From Pithys albifrons albifrons (lineage: Eukaryota > Chordata > Aves > Passeriformes > Thamnophilidae), in contig NC_092461.1 of NCBI RefSeq assembly GCF_047495875.1, positions 49,977,101 to 50,041,100 of the forward strand: a stretch of DNA of 64,000 nt. Direction: 5' to 3'. The position numbers were made by a program, and so were the translations under genes. The notes below the pieces were generated by a model. The model was not told where the DNA came from and did no database searches. It was given only the letters and a program-made list of their open reading frames with translations. Of this stretch, positions 51,880-64,000 are shown one piece after another (the first letter of the stretch is position 1; every line of letters begins with the position of its first letter).

Positions 51880-53160
51880 CTCCCAGCTGTGACTGTATTT
51901 TGTACACCTGTGCCTTCTGTACCACTGTTCTGCTCCCCACGGAGATGTGTCTTTGTGGCAGTGCTGGCACAGGGCCTTTGCTCCCACCCTGTGCCTGGGA
52001 CCCCTCCAGCTGGACGCTGTGACCAGAGGGTGCACAGGGCAACTGCAGTGCTTGCTGCAGAGCAGCTCGGCTGCCTCTGGCCTGCCCTGGTGTCCCAAAC
52101 TGAGAGCTGCATTCCTGCCAGTCACTGGGCTGTGGCACAGGCTAATGCAATGAGAAAGTCAAGGTCCTGAGGGAATTGAGAGGTCTCTCCCACAGCTTCA
52201 GTTGCAGCCTAATGTCTAATACCACTGGAAATTTGCCTGCCCTGCCCAGTCCCTCATAAGAGCTCAGGTGTTACCACTGCCTTTGAGTGGTTTCCTCCTG
52301 TTCCATCATGATGGTCTGAGCATTTGCTTCAGCTGTGCTACAGAAGACCAGCACTGCTCTTGAGGAGCAGCTTTCCTCTGCTTTGTTACAGAGCAGGTCA
52401 CACCTTGTCCACTGGGGATAAATGGTGGGTTGCTGGCAGCAGCAGGGCTGTGAGCAGGGGCCAGGGCTGTCCTGTGCCAGGCACAGCCAGGTCCAGGGGG
52501 CTTCAATGGACTCAGAGCATATGGCTGATCCCCACACTCAGGATGGGGGCACCATGGGGAAAACACATTTCCGAAAGAGTAAAGGAATCCAGAGAGGGGA
52601 GGATGGAATAAAAAGAGTGATAAAAAACAGAGGGAACACCAAGGCCAGAAGAGGAATTTTGGGAGGAGGTTAAGGAGGAGGAGGAACTCTGTGTTGGAGC
52701 AGATATTCCCTCAGTCTGTGGAAAACCCAGGCTGCAACAGGGGAAAAGAGTGAGAAGGAAGAGAAGGACGAAGGGGCTTCCCAGTGCCCCACTGCAGGGA
52801 CTGACTGCAGCCCATGGTGACAACAAGGAGGGGAGGAGTAGTGCTTGGAGTGAACTTGAAACTGGGAAAGGTGGAGGAAAAGCGTTTTCTCTAAGTGTAT
52901 AAATGCTTGTTTCCTCCCCCCCCCCAACTGCCTGGAACAGTAATGATTTATTCTAATTTGCACTAAATTAGTTTCCCTAGTTTAAGTTTTTGTTTTACCT
53001 GTAACAGTAATTGGTAATCTATCTCCCCATCTTTATCCTGACCCAAAAACTTTCTGTTTTACCTCTTTTCTCCCCTTGTCCTGTTGTGAGGTGGTGGAGG
53101 GTGGGAATGAGTGGATGAGCAGCTGGGTGAGGGCAGTCTGGTTGCAGGTGAGGGCTCACT
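51880..53160 (+). mobile_element. Avian ERVL-type LTR (probably solo), sense
   Basis: GC-rich block in AT-rich surroundings. Its 3' part carries landmarks of a common avian endogenous-retrovirus LTR: 'gactgactgcagcccatgg' near 52798, 'ttaccacc'-type purine stretches, 'cctgtaacagtaattggtaa' near 52998, 'ctttatcctgacccaaaaac' near 53030, 'ctcttttctccccttgtcc' and 'gggtgggaatgagtgg'. The 5' boundary is uncertain and placed where GC content rises. I see no gag, pol or env frame on either side, so it is a solo LTR or an LTR with lost internal region. The many overlapping ORFs here on both strands are composition artefacts. Confidence 0.7.
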
Positions 53161-55376
53161 TTACCACACCTTGTGTCTCTCTCTTTGATGCACTTATTGA
53201 ATGTTCTGATTATTTCAACTGGCTACAACACAGCAATGACATTCTGTTACCTTTTCAGGAAATTGAAATCTATCCAAGGAAGGGAATGCAGAGACATTCA
53301 ATGGAGGTGGCCAGAAGACTTAAATATAATGTGCAAGCAAGGTTTGTTCTAACATTTCCAGAGCAAAGGTGATGACTTGGACTATTATTAAGAACCATGG
53401 GACATTAATCAAGGGTAGAACATAAACATCTTCCAATGTGTTCCATACCAAACTGATTATGAAACTGACTCTTGTCAGTGTCTTGTTAATAATTTATTAA
53501 TACACCTTGAGGCTCAAATCAGAGTAAGGTTGCATTGAAGTATACATGGCTCAAACTATCTCTGTCTTAAGATCTTATAATCAATCCCAGTTCTTTAGTG
53601 CCTGATGTAATGAATAAGCAAAACACTACATTGAACTGACAGCCCTGAAGCAATATGTCTTGGAAAACTATGCTCTCACTGTGCAATTCATGTAACTTCT
53701 GGTCATCAAGGATAACTCATGAGGTCTGTGAGTTATTCTAAAGTCAAACACTGTTGTGGTTTCATTCCAGTTCAGTCCGATTCTTGGTCCAAAGTACACC
53801 TTCTGCCTCATTTCTGTGTTTTGATCCACAAGAAAGGCTTAAAATCTATCAGGACATGGATGTGACTAAGAATGTTTGCAAAATGTCACTCCTTCCAAGG
53901 CATTACTCACCAGAAGGTTGCAGAAACCCATATATCTTGTGTAGCTCTCCTTACTTTAAAAAAGTTTTAAACAGACTTGGCACACAGTTGATGTTGGGAC
54001 TACAGACAACAGATTATCTGGGCAGTTAAGAAGGGGTCGGGGCAGAATTAACTGTTAGGCAAGGGACAGGATGATGATAGAGCTCTCCACATTTTCAGAC
54101 TACTTTAAACACCAACCACAAAGTTGTTGGCTCCACTCTTCCCTGCATATGTTTAACGCATGTAAAAGAAAGGCAGATCCACAAGCTTCAGCTCGCTGAG
54201 TTCCCGAGGAATAGCCCTGAATTAGAGATGGGAGTGTCTTCTGTTGCTTATTCCAACCTCTTGGACAAGGAGAACGAGCCATGCAGCCCTGTCTCCTTTG
54301 TCAGAAGTAAAGGTTCTTCACTTGGAACTCTTAGATCAGTGCTAAGGACCTTTCAAGAGTGCTTTCCCCCTGAATGAGGAGTGGCACATACCACAACTAA
54401 TAGTCTTTTTCACTCGACACACTGACCAATAATTGTAAGGAATTTCTATTGGGAGTTGCTTCAGATGTCTAGCAGACAAGAAAGACACTTTCTTTTATGG
54501 ATGTAGCTGCCCTGCTCTTACATTCTCATTGAAAGAGCAGGGGAGAACACTGGTTCAGTTCCTACTCTCCCCACAGTTCAGAGTTTGCTTCATGCTTGTC
54601 TTCCTTCCTTCTGTGTTTGGTTTCTTTGCTCAACTGACATTACCTGAGGAAGATATTTTGGGTGGAAGCCACAAAAGAGTAAAACATTAGACACTTTTCC
54701 CTGTTTTTTATATTTTCCCAAATTTCACAAATGCAGTAAACTTTAATGCTCAGTACATCTGAGGAGGGTGGAATGCAGCATCTTGTAGTGAGCAGAGCAC
54801 ATGTGGTGCTGTGTGGCCTACCACTCATTAATGAGAAAGGCAAAGAAGAATCATGAAATGCCATAAATGCAGTGATGAATGTCAGTATAAAAAGCATGTG
54901 GAAGGCCACCTTCTGCTGCTGTGGTCAGTACAGAACACGCAACCAAATGGTGGAGTGTGGCAGGCAGTTTCTGTTTTGCTGTATTCTTGCCTTCAAGGCA
55001 TTTTGAGGCAGTTAAATAATATGTAGCTATTACTTACCTGATGCTGGTAGTTCTGACTTGAATAACATTTTAGTTACTTCAAAAATTAAAAATATTATCC
55101 AGATATTTGTTAACAAACTATAAAACTCCTCATGAATGTGTTCCAGCCTTGACAAATTGTTAACAAAATTTTACCAGCAAATTTACCTCATGCAAAAAAT
55201 AAAGTCCCCAGACAGTTATTATGACTTACACTATACATGTCTATCAAACTGTAAAATAAACAGAAAGAAGTACTTGGTGTACTTCAAAGAGTGAGTAGAG
55301 TTCCACAGACTGGCCCTATTCACTCAAAGCTGTGCAAACCAAAGTTTGTTTGCAGTTCTGTCTCCATGTTAACTGA

Positions 55377-55418
55377 GATATATATGCAGATATATGTGTG
55401 CACATACACACACATGCA
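55377..55418. repeat. TA/TG/CA simple repeat
   Basis: Alternating 'gatatatatgcagatatatg' then 'tgtgcacatacacacacatg', a degenerate dinucleotide repeat in intergenic DNA. Confidence 0.8.
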
Positions 55419-58207
55419 CTACCATTTATAGGCCAGGACTTCAGTATGCAACTAAGAAGGATCACATGTATTAGTAATGCTAGAACTACATTATTTCATT
55501 TTATATGTTAATTTTAAGGAAATACTGAGCAATTGGACAGGGAATATATTAGAAGCCAGGGACCATTTAATTTCTGTGTTACTGAATCTAATCTGATGCA
55601 ATGGCAGATACCTCAAACTGCTACTTGGTGATACACCTGAATTGGAATGCTGGTTTTAGTCTTGACCTGAGGGACCAATTCCAGCAGAGAGCCTGAGAAT
55701 TGTTATTACTGAGAATGTTATTAGTCTACATGATGATTCTGTATCTCTTCAGAAAACTTGCACTGCTGTTGCTGTTTTGTCTTGTTCTTGAGATCTATTC
55801 TCTCTCAGGTTCCTGATCTACCAACCTATACATGGCCAGCAGTTTTAAAGGGCTAGAGAAGTTTTTCTCAACAGCTCTAGCACCTTTCCCTTCAAACAAC
55901 TAAAATTGATTCCTTGTTTATTTGAAGTAAGTATACTCTGAAACTTTCAGAAGTCTACAGCAGAACAACAGTTCTATGTTCTAACATTACCTCTGTGCTC
56001 CTCATGATCCCTTTTTAATGTCCATTTCTTAAAGTACTGTTAGTGGGGAATAGTCTTCGATCATGAGCTGGGGGTTCATCTTCCTCAAGGTGTGGAAATC
56101 AAGTTTTTAGCCATCAGGCACTGAGATCAGCAATGGAAAGAGTGGTGTTTTCCACATACAGTGGTGGACCTGATTCAGCAGACCCAGTTTCTGTTACTGA
56201 TTCTCTTATTACACAGTACCTGGTGGCCAAGACTGCACTCGTTGGTGCCACATTTTCTACCTCTTTTACATGAGAAGAATCATTGTGACTCACTTTGCAA
56301 AAAAAAGAGAGAAAAGTGCATTAATGAAGCCTACAGATAAAAGCATCAATGAATTGGGTGTTTGCATGGATTTGGGACCCTCAGTTTCCTGCTACTGGGA
56401 GCACTGAAAAAAGGCAGGTGCCCCTCACTGCTCCTTCTGTGCCTTTAGCCCTACCCAGTGTTACAGGGGACATTTTCTATCCTCTACCACTTGTACTCTT
56501 GTGAAATGGCCTCAGTCCCACCCAACACTACTGCTCCAGTCAAAAACGTTGACTTTGGCATGTGTGTGTAAAAGGGACTGAAAAGAGACCAGATGTTCCA
56601 AAGTTCTCTCCCAAACTTGGAAAAGAAAATCCTTAAATTATTTATGTTTCTAATGATCACTGTGTGGCTCTGTATACTGCCAATGGAGTCACAGTAATCC
56701 AGCTTGAATCTGACCTGTTTAAACTCTCACTACATTCAGATGATGATTTTTGTTACTGCCTTTTTATAGAAATGTTTTTACCCAGCCATTGAGAACCATG
56801 TCCAAATACAGCTAAGATGGGGCTAACTGGTATTTTTTCTTAAGCTTATAGAATGTTGTTGGTTTTAATATGTTCAGTAGTTGCTGTAAAAATGGTAGGG
56901 AAAGACAGGTTTGAACGAAATTTTAGATCTGGATGTGTACTTCCAGTTCAAACCTACCTCTAATGGCCTGATTTGGAGCATTCCCAGGATCTCAGAGAGT
57001 TGTAATTCACATCTGTGTTTCTAACTTCTTCATGCAGGATTGTTTGAATGTGCACTTTTGGAACATGTCCATGTCTAATAGGCTAAATTGTAGTTCCCAA
57101 ATCAGAAGCCACATGGTATTGCTATATAGTTTTTTATTTTTTCTCCTATAAGATAGTCTTCAAATAAGGTTCTGTCAGTCCAGCACATTGGACTAATGCA
57201 AAACAATGAAGTCTACACTTTCTGCCTACCTGCTAATGAACTGACACATTTTGATGTCTACCAGTGATTTAGTAAAGCCACAATGGAGTCTTTTCTGCCA
57301 AGTAACAATTTATCAGAGCACTGGAGCAATTTCAGTTATGCAGGACCCACTAAGCTGCCCTAGTATGGTAAGGGTAATCGAGGTAGAGATGAGATTCTCT
57401 TGTTTTTAATACTCATTAAGCCAAGCTAATTTATATGTCAAGCACAGGCTGAATTTACTTGGGGTTTTCCTCTATTTCTCTACTAATTAAAATATTTTAG
57501 TTTTGTGCTAACACATGTGAAAGCACTGACAACAGCATTGCTTATTCCACATGTTAATTTCGTGTTTGCTCACAGCATGTTGATGAACTGTGTGCATTTC
57601 TCACGTAAAGATTTGATTTCATATCAAAGGAAAAATGGCAATGTAGTAAGTGGATTTGTGCTTTTAATTTTAGACATTTCTTTTTGCTCTAAAACAATCT
57701 TGTACAATTCCTCTGTACCACATGCGTTTGAAAATCTTTTGTTGGCAAGAAGTTAAAGAAGAAAGTAATACTTGCTTCTCAGAATAGGATTTTTGAACAC
57801 AGCAAAGGAATTGTGATCTTAATGAGAAAGTTAAATGAAACAAATGACAAGGCAAGCAAAAAAACCCTGCAGCATCACACTCAAGGAATGCACAGGCACA
57901 CAATAGCTTATGTAATATTCCCCATCTGACAAAGTCAGTAAATACCGAGATTTCCTTGGACATATTCAATACAACAGGCTGTGGTGCATATGGCTGAGCA
58001 AATGCAACCAACAAGCTTGTAGCATTCTCAGTAGTTTTCACCCGTAGCAAAGCAATGGATTTCATCCCAGCTGTGAGACCCAACTGATCAGCACTGAGTT
58101 TGTAAATCCCAGCCCCTGACTGACTTGGGTACCACTCATGCCTGAAAACAGTACGTTGGGAATGGAATCTGTCACGTTTCTAGAATAATTTGCACCTTTA
58201 CAGTTTT

Positions 58208-58266
58208 GTATGTGCATTTGTGTGTGCAGGCATACACACATATGTATATATACATACACTATAATA
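58208..58266. repeat. TG/CA/TA simple repeat
   Basis: Degenerate alternating 'gtatgtgcatttgtgtgtgc', 'atacacacatatgtatatat' and 'acatacactataatatgc'; it is partly self-complementary. The minus-strand ORF across it (58062-58340) is an artefact of this composition. Confidence 0.75.
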
Positions 58267-61200
58267 TGCATAAAATTACCTTGTTTGGTCAACTGCTTTA
58301 TTGACATAATCACATAGGGCTTAACTTTGATGTATATCATCTTTTTCCTAATACAATATTCCAGGCATTTTCTTCTGTGTATTTTTTAGAAATGAAGATC
58401 TTTGTTTCATTAAAATGTTTGGGTTTGTACTTGCATTTGAGAAGACAGAGCCATTCACTGGCTTTGCTGAGGAATATGGCTCTTTCCAGAGATTTACACA
58501 GCTGCTGGAAAGAGAAATAAATGCATTTTGGGGGTGTTCTTTTTCCTCTAGAAAGCATATGCAAGAAAAAAATTAACTTTCACTGTTTTTTCTCACAAAT
58601 GAGAAAGTAATTTACAGCATGTGTTGGGCCATTAACTAAAGACTACACTAAATGATTTAGTATTTTCAAGCTAATGAAGTGAATACTTGATCTAAAAAAG
58701 GACAATGTATATGATTCTGTTCATTTTCCAGTTATGACCTTCCAGTTCAAAGATCATCTTAACTTCTGGCTGCCTGATCCTTGTAATTTGCTGAATGTAT
58801 TGAAACTCGTTCTCTTAATTCATGTCTCCAGAGGTGCTCAGCACCTGGCAGTAGTAGGTCTTCAGAAGGCTGTCCAAAGGGCAAAAACGGGGATTTTATT
58901 TGGAGGGGGGTGTTTTTTTGAGTGAAACACCAGGAAAGCACAGCTTTGTCACTGCCGTTCCACACGAAAGTATATTAAAAAATAACAAAACAAAACAAAA
59001 TCAAAACACAGAAATACATAGGCTTATTTGGGCTTGCCAGGGTAATGTAGTACTAACTGAAGATTTTATTCCAAGACAACAGTTAAGCATTGGAAACAAA
59101 CTGCCCAGAGAGCTTTAGATATCCATGTTGTCATCAGAGGGGCTCTAAAAACAGATAAAGTATGCACATCTGCCAGGAATGACTTACGTATTTTCGGACC
59201 CATATTGGGGCAGGGGAGTGAGTAGATGAACTCTTGGGGGAAATATTTTCTCTGAATCCATATTCAGGTTGTTCTGAATGCAAAAGCTTAGCCCATGCTG
59301 AGGCATCTTACGAGAGTCAAGGGCCGTGACACTTCATTTGCTCTGCACCCGAAACTCCCACTGAAGCCAATTATTCAATCTAATTTAACAAAGACCACAG
59401 CTTCTCTGGCTGTGCAATTGTTGGTAACCATCAACAAACTGATTCATCTACAATTGGGCCAAATGTTACAAAATCTGTTTCTGAGTTCTTGTTTGTACCT
59501 CCATCATAAGATTACACCAAAATTAAAGCATGCAGTACTTGAACTAACTTCAAAGGCTGAGCTTGCACTTCTAGCTAGTTCAGCCTTTTTATTGGTTCAT
59601 GTTTTCCATTTGGCTTCAACATCCTGTTCCTTACTGATGCCCTTCTAGGGTTTCATTTACAAATATTACGTCCCCAGTAAGTGAGCCACGCTAATTAATA
59701 CTGTGGTGGAGGCTATGGATTATAGTAATCTCATGCCTCCTGCTTGGAAAAACACTGCACTTTTTCCAGACGTTTACATGTAATGCCATATTGAACATGA
59801 CCAAATTTGTCCCAGAGAAATGTATCCTGAACTCATTTAACCAAAATATATTTAACTAAGGTTGCTTATGCTGTTATCTATTGCCAGTTTTGTTAATGAC
59901 GAAGCTCAAAAATTTCAATGCAGTAGAAATCTGAGACCCACAATTTCCTAATTAGATTATTTCAAACAAAACAGTAAAGTTAAAACAGGCGAGCTTAAAC
60001 ATACATATTTTAAAAATTTTATGCCAACAACAAGTTCATTAAAAAAACATGAACAGATTATTTGACTACTTTCTGGAAGCCTCACACCTTTGACTGTGCC
60101 TCACCTTTCAAACATGGGACCACAATCTGACATGGATTTTAGCTCCACCAGGGATTTTGTAGTTAGAGACTCCCTGACTTCTGGGACTTAAAATGTTGCC
60201 AAGTTTATGAATGTGAAGAAAATCGATTACATTTACAATGCCATCAAATCTCAAATAAAAGCTATGCAGCCTTTACAAAACATAGCAATCCTAAGTTGAT
60301 AAATTCTTCCAATATCAAAATACACAAAAGCAATGGCATTTTTTTAGGAAGAATATTTTATTAGACCAGGTAATGTAATTGGAAACAATGAACAAGCTTT
60401 CAGGCTCACAGATGGTTCAGGCTCTCAGGTTCACCAGATCATAAAGAGGTCAAGAAATACATCATCTCTGGGGTACTTATTTTATTTTGGAGTTTTTATT
60501 GTGTTCATTATCTCTCTTTTCATAAATGGACATGATTTGGTTGATGTGACTGCACTGTGATGATACCAGGCACTGCACATCTGAGACACCCCTCACTCCT
60601 TCTAGACTCTCATTTCAGACACCGCAGTGAAAACTTGCCAGCATCTCGTAAGGCCTACCATGTCATCACCTCAGTGTGAATTAAAACAGACTAAAATGAG
60701 ATGTTCAGAAATCTATGAGAAAAAGTCTAAAGACTTGCCACAGAAACTAATTGCAAAGTGATACTTTATATGTAACTTAGCCCAATCTTTTTTTGTCAGA
60801 AAGAGCTCTGTATTGTACTAGGCAAATTGAATAAATGGCAAAGATATCTCTAGTTTAAAAAGGATGAAGAATGAAAAAACTTTCTCAGAGTAAGGCACCC
60901 CTACTCAACTACAGAGGAGTAAAGGAACAGTATGAAAACATTGTTTTGATGACTTTATTTCCATTGCAGACAGGCTACATAACATTTTAAACCACAAAAG
61001 ACAGAAGAATGTTGGCATCATTTAAAGGGCTTTGAGCAAGGAACATGGACCAGAAGGAGGTGTTTCTTGTGGGTGTGGTTTTGGTTTTTTCTAAGAAAAG
61101 AGATGATAATGTAGAATGTTTATGGCAATGAATGACGAAGTCACACTTGCCTAAGTTCAACTTCTAGATAAGAATGACACATATAGAAAGTTCTATTTGT

Positions 61201-63144
61201 CTAAAAACTCAATTTATCTAACCAAAGGTTTCCTGTTGCTAAAATAAGCAGTGCTTTTATTTCAGACAGTCCCTCTGAACCTGGAGGATAGAGTGAGAAC
61301 AATTAATGCAGAATCACACTCCAGAAAAGTCGGGGGGGAAGTGTCATATCAGTGCTACTGTCTCAGCTGCAGAACCTGGTGTGTTTTCTGGTTCTTGGGA
61401 CTGAATACACACACTAGGCATGCTGGGAACTTGGGAAATAGCTCTTTTTAAACAATATAACTCATGATGGTATCAAATACAGGATCCTTCACACAGTTAT
61501 ATCACTATTTCATGTGTGTGGAATATACAAAAATTTATCTGTTTCCAAATGGAACAAAACTTAAATCACTTTTTTTGAGATTTTTCTATTTAATAAACAT
61601 GCATACAATCAACAAAGGCTTGTGAAATCCCTGTCTGCTCCATTTATTGTGACTTGAACATTTCTTTTAGAAGTACAAAAATATTTTTCTTTATCCTACT
61701 AATTTTGAGTTTTTCCAGTTAGGAATCACAGATTCACCCTAATTTTTTTGTGTAGCTGCCATTCCAATTCTGTTGAAAAACTTCTTGTGCCACAATATGT
61801 TTGTTTGTTCCACAGCACCATTAGTTGAGGTAGATACAGCTGTAGCAAGGCAGTGTTTGATTAGTTAATTTCTGTCAGAGAAAGGGGAGGAGGAGCCCAG
61901 ATATATGCATTTTCATATGTGGCACATAGCATTGTTTAATTTCTTTTTCTTTTGTGATAGAGAGGTATATTTTATATTAATCTAAACTATTTGGGAATAC
62001 AGCTGGCTCAGGGGATTGCTGATGTCCCATGTGATCTTTTTCCAGTAGATTTTTGGGTTTAATTTGATCCAGATTATGACTATCTAAAGACTTTTTGTGG
62101 CCTACACAAAATCACTTGATTGTCACAGTCCTGTTCCTCGTTGGCGTCAGTCCACACCACAGAAAGTACAGTCCTGAGTATCACAGCTGGCACTCCTTGT
62201 GGAAAAGACAAGGATTCACTGCCTAAATTTGCTCTCACTGAAGTCAGAGGTAAATTTTATTCCAAATTTCAATGGAGCACAAGCAAGAAATTATTTAGCA
62301 TTAATGCCTTCCTTCATTACTCAAAAGATGATCCCTTTCAAGGACACCATGGAAAAGTGTAAACTGTTGCCGATACTTTGGTATTTTGGAGAGGAAAAGA
62401 GGACTGAAATTCTGCTTTGATAACTGTGGCACCTCTTGAGTGAACAGTCCTGATATTTGTGTCCCAAAGACAATGGGAGTCGGTGCCAGAAACCACAGAG
62501 TCTGGGTGGACTGGGAATGAGACAACTGCTGTTGTCTCCATGATACGCCTTCGTGTTTCCAGGTTTATTTGCTTCCATGCATTTGGATGCACTGGGCCCA
62601 CTCAGGTCCAAAACCACACTCAGCCTTGTAATCCATTCAGAAAGTGAGTGACAGGGAGCAATTCTATGCACTGACTTAATGGACTGGATTGTCTCTGCCT
62701 TCCTTCCATTGCTCTTCCTCCAGTGTATCCTCAATCCTTTTTTATTTCCTACTTGTCCAGTCCTGAACTGCCCTTTACACAGAACAATAAGGAGCTAGCT
62801 GTATATTCCACAGTAACAACATCAAAGAATGATAGTAATTAGCACTTCATTTAGCATCCTAACTATAACACAAAGATGTCTGGCCAGCAGTATCTGGGGC
62901 ACATGGGAAAACTGGTTGCACAGAAAAGAATTCATGACCTGGCCAGGCATGAAGTAGGCTATTGAAAACACAATCAAGATTTTTTTATTTGCAGACCTAG
63001 TGCCAACCACCAAAATACTCTGCCTCCACAGGACTGATGTTTACAGAAAAAATATACATAATCTAAGGATGATATTAGCTACAAAACCTGCCATGCTTTT
63101 ATTCCAATTAATTTTGCATCCTCTTTTTCATGAGGGCAAGTTCA

Positions 63145-63560
63145 GTAAAAAAATTCTTCCTTATCTAATCTAAACCTGCCTTCTTTCAGTTTAATTTCAC
63201 TTCTCCTTTGTCCATGTTGCCGACAAAGATGTTAAACAGTGCTGATCCCAATACTGGCCCCTGAGGAAGACCTCTCATCACTGGTCTACATTTCAATATC
63301 AAGCCCTTGACCACAACTCTTTGAATGCAACCATCTAGCCAGTTCCTTTATTCCCCATCCTTTGAGGGGTCCATCTATGAAATCCATGTCTGTCTCGAGG
63401 CAAGGATATTGTGCAGGGCAATGTTAAATGCTTTGCACAAGTCCAGGTAGATGATGCTCCTCCCTCATCCACCAACACTGTCACCCTGTTGTAGAAGGCC
63501 ACCAAATTTGCCAGCACAATTTGACCCTTGGTGATACATCTTGCCATTCTTTCTGCATGA
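63145..63560 (-). mobile_element. CR1 LINE, ORF2 fragment (antisense)
   Basis: The + strand reads as the reverse complement of the CR1 reverse-transcriptase region: 'gctgatcccaatactgg', 'cccctgaggaagacctctc', 'aatgctttgcacaagtcc', 'aggtagatgatgctcc' and 'tgtagaaggccaccaaattt'. The matching sense peptides are broken by frameshifts and substitutions, so the copy is dead. Confidence 0.9.
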
Positions 63561-64000
63561 CATCATTAACATTTGGGGTTTCTTGTGTTAATCTACATGG
63601 AAAAAACTCTTGGACAGACGTTCTTGATTTTGGTCTCAACTATTGTAACAAATTTTTCTTCAGTTTGAGGAACGTTGTCCAAATTGCATCTATTCAAACC
63701 ACTGCTGCAGCTGTACGAGTTTCCTCTGCAATTTGCTACCGACACTTTCCTCTTCTTAATCCCATCACAGGAAAAGCAACTTCTCTTCAGTTTTGAGGGC
63801 CCATCTCCTCTGTCATTTTATGTCAGGATCTGCTGGTTTTGGCAAAGGAGTGAAAGGCTTAAATGAATACCTCATTGCACAGGAGGGACTTGGGTTTTTT
63901 CAAGGCAGGAATTTATAGCATGTAGTGTAAATCCCACAGAGACTCCTTGGGAATAAAGACAACAATTCCACATGCGGGTGGTGATTATGTGGATGTCATG
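63561..64000. other. Intergenic end of window, nothing recognised
   Basis: Unique-looking AT-rich DNA. Two short + strand ORFs overlap here (63521-63796 and 63675-63866) with no recognisable motif; the first starts inside the CR1 fragment, which argues against it being a gene. Confidence 0.6.

Larger units (their letters stand above)
53161..63144. other. Intergenic DNA, nothing recognised
   Basis: About 10 kb of AT-rich sequence with short random ORFs on both strands, none with recognisable domains, consistent splice phases or known peptides. Simple repeats occur at 55377-55418 and 58208-58266. I looked for COX6C, downstream of RGS22 in human, and found no peptide resembling it. Regulatory elements cannot be judged from sequence alone. 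Confidence 0.7.

Noticed and set aside
51731..52963. Cluster of overlapping ORFs on both strands
   Set aside because: They fall in the GC-rich ERVL-type LTR, where stop codons are rare by composition; LTRs do not encode these proteins.
57670..58083. 137-residue minus-strand ORF
   Set aside because: No recognisable domain or splice pattern was seen, and one Cys/Phe/Leu-rich stretch looks like chance translation.
1..64000. CRISPR arrays, operons, ribosome binding sites, plasmid or phage features
   Set aside because: None seen; the DNA is vertebrate with spliced genes and LINE/SINE/LTR repeats.

Overview
The window is vertebrate, almost certainly avian nuclear DNA. It is AT-rich, and its single recognisable gene is split into small exons with GT/AG introns. 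The interspersed repeats are mostly CR1 LINEs, both young and very old. There is also an avian ERVL-type LTR, old MIR-like SINE fragments and one SINE with a tRNA-Ile-like head and a CR1-like tail. That last combination is known from passerine birds, so a passerine is my best guess (inference). No prokaryotic, plasmid or phage feature is present.

Bases 3074-50975 on the + strand carry RGS22, regulator of G-protein signalling 22. I read 23 coding exons whose splice phases all join without a break. They give 3780 coding bases, that is 1259 codons plus a TGA stop. The gene's first coding exon or exons (about 45 residues, judged from the mammalian protein) lie upstream of base 1, so bases 1-3073 are most likely intron. 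The encoded protein has an N-terminal region (exons 1-4), a long variable linker running into a first RGS-like block (exons 5-7), a variable spacer (8-9), a second RGS-like block (10-12), and two further RGS domains (14-16 and 18-20). The C-terminal tail (21-23) holds a tandem octapeptide repeat. Exon numbers here count from the first exon inside the window.

The introns are ordinary noncoding DNA. They hold CR1 copies (8735-8820, 9212-9346, 28130-28616, and a very old one at about 29090-30060), the tRNA-Ile/CR1 SINE (15345-15490), a short interstitial telomeric repeat (18177-18197), a hAT-like MITE (33765-33953), MIR-like fragments (46325-46448, 47610-47783), two old palindromic repeats (3422-3510, 5415-5501), a GC-richer block ending in an A-rich tract (about 10900-11640), and simple repeats.

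Bases 50976-64000 are downstream of RGS22. They hold a CR1 fragment (51275-51420), an ERVL-type LTR of roughly 1.2 kb (about 51880-53160), and a CR1 ORF2 fragment on the minus strand (63145-63560). I found no coding gene there; COX6C, which lies beyond the 3' end of RGS22 in human, was looked for and not seen.

I found no clearly new multi-gene system. The points most worth a second look are the in-frame 24-bp coding minisatellite in RGS22 exon 21, a GC-AG intron after exon 17, a possible alternative terminal exon at 37899-38009, an unexplained protein-like antisense ORF at 19459-19815, and the passerine-type SINE.
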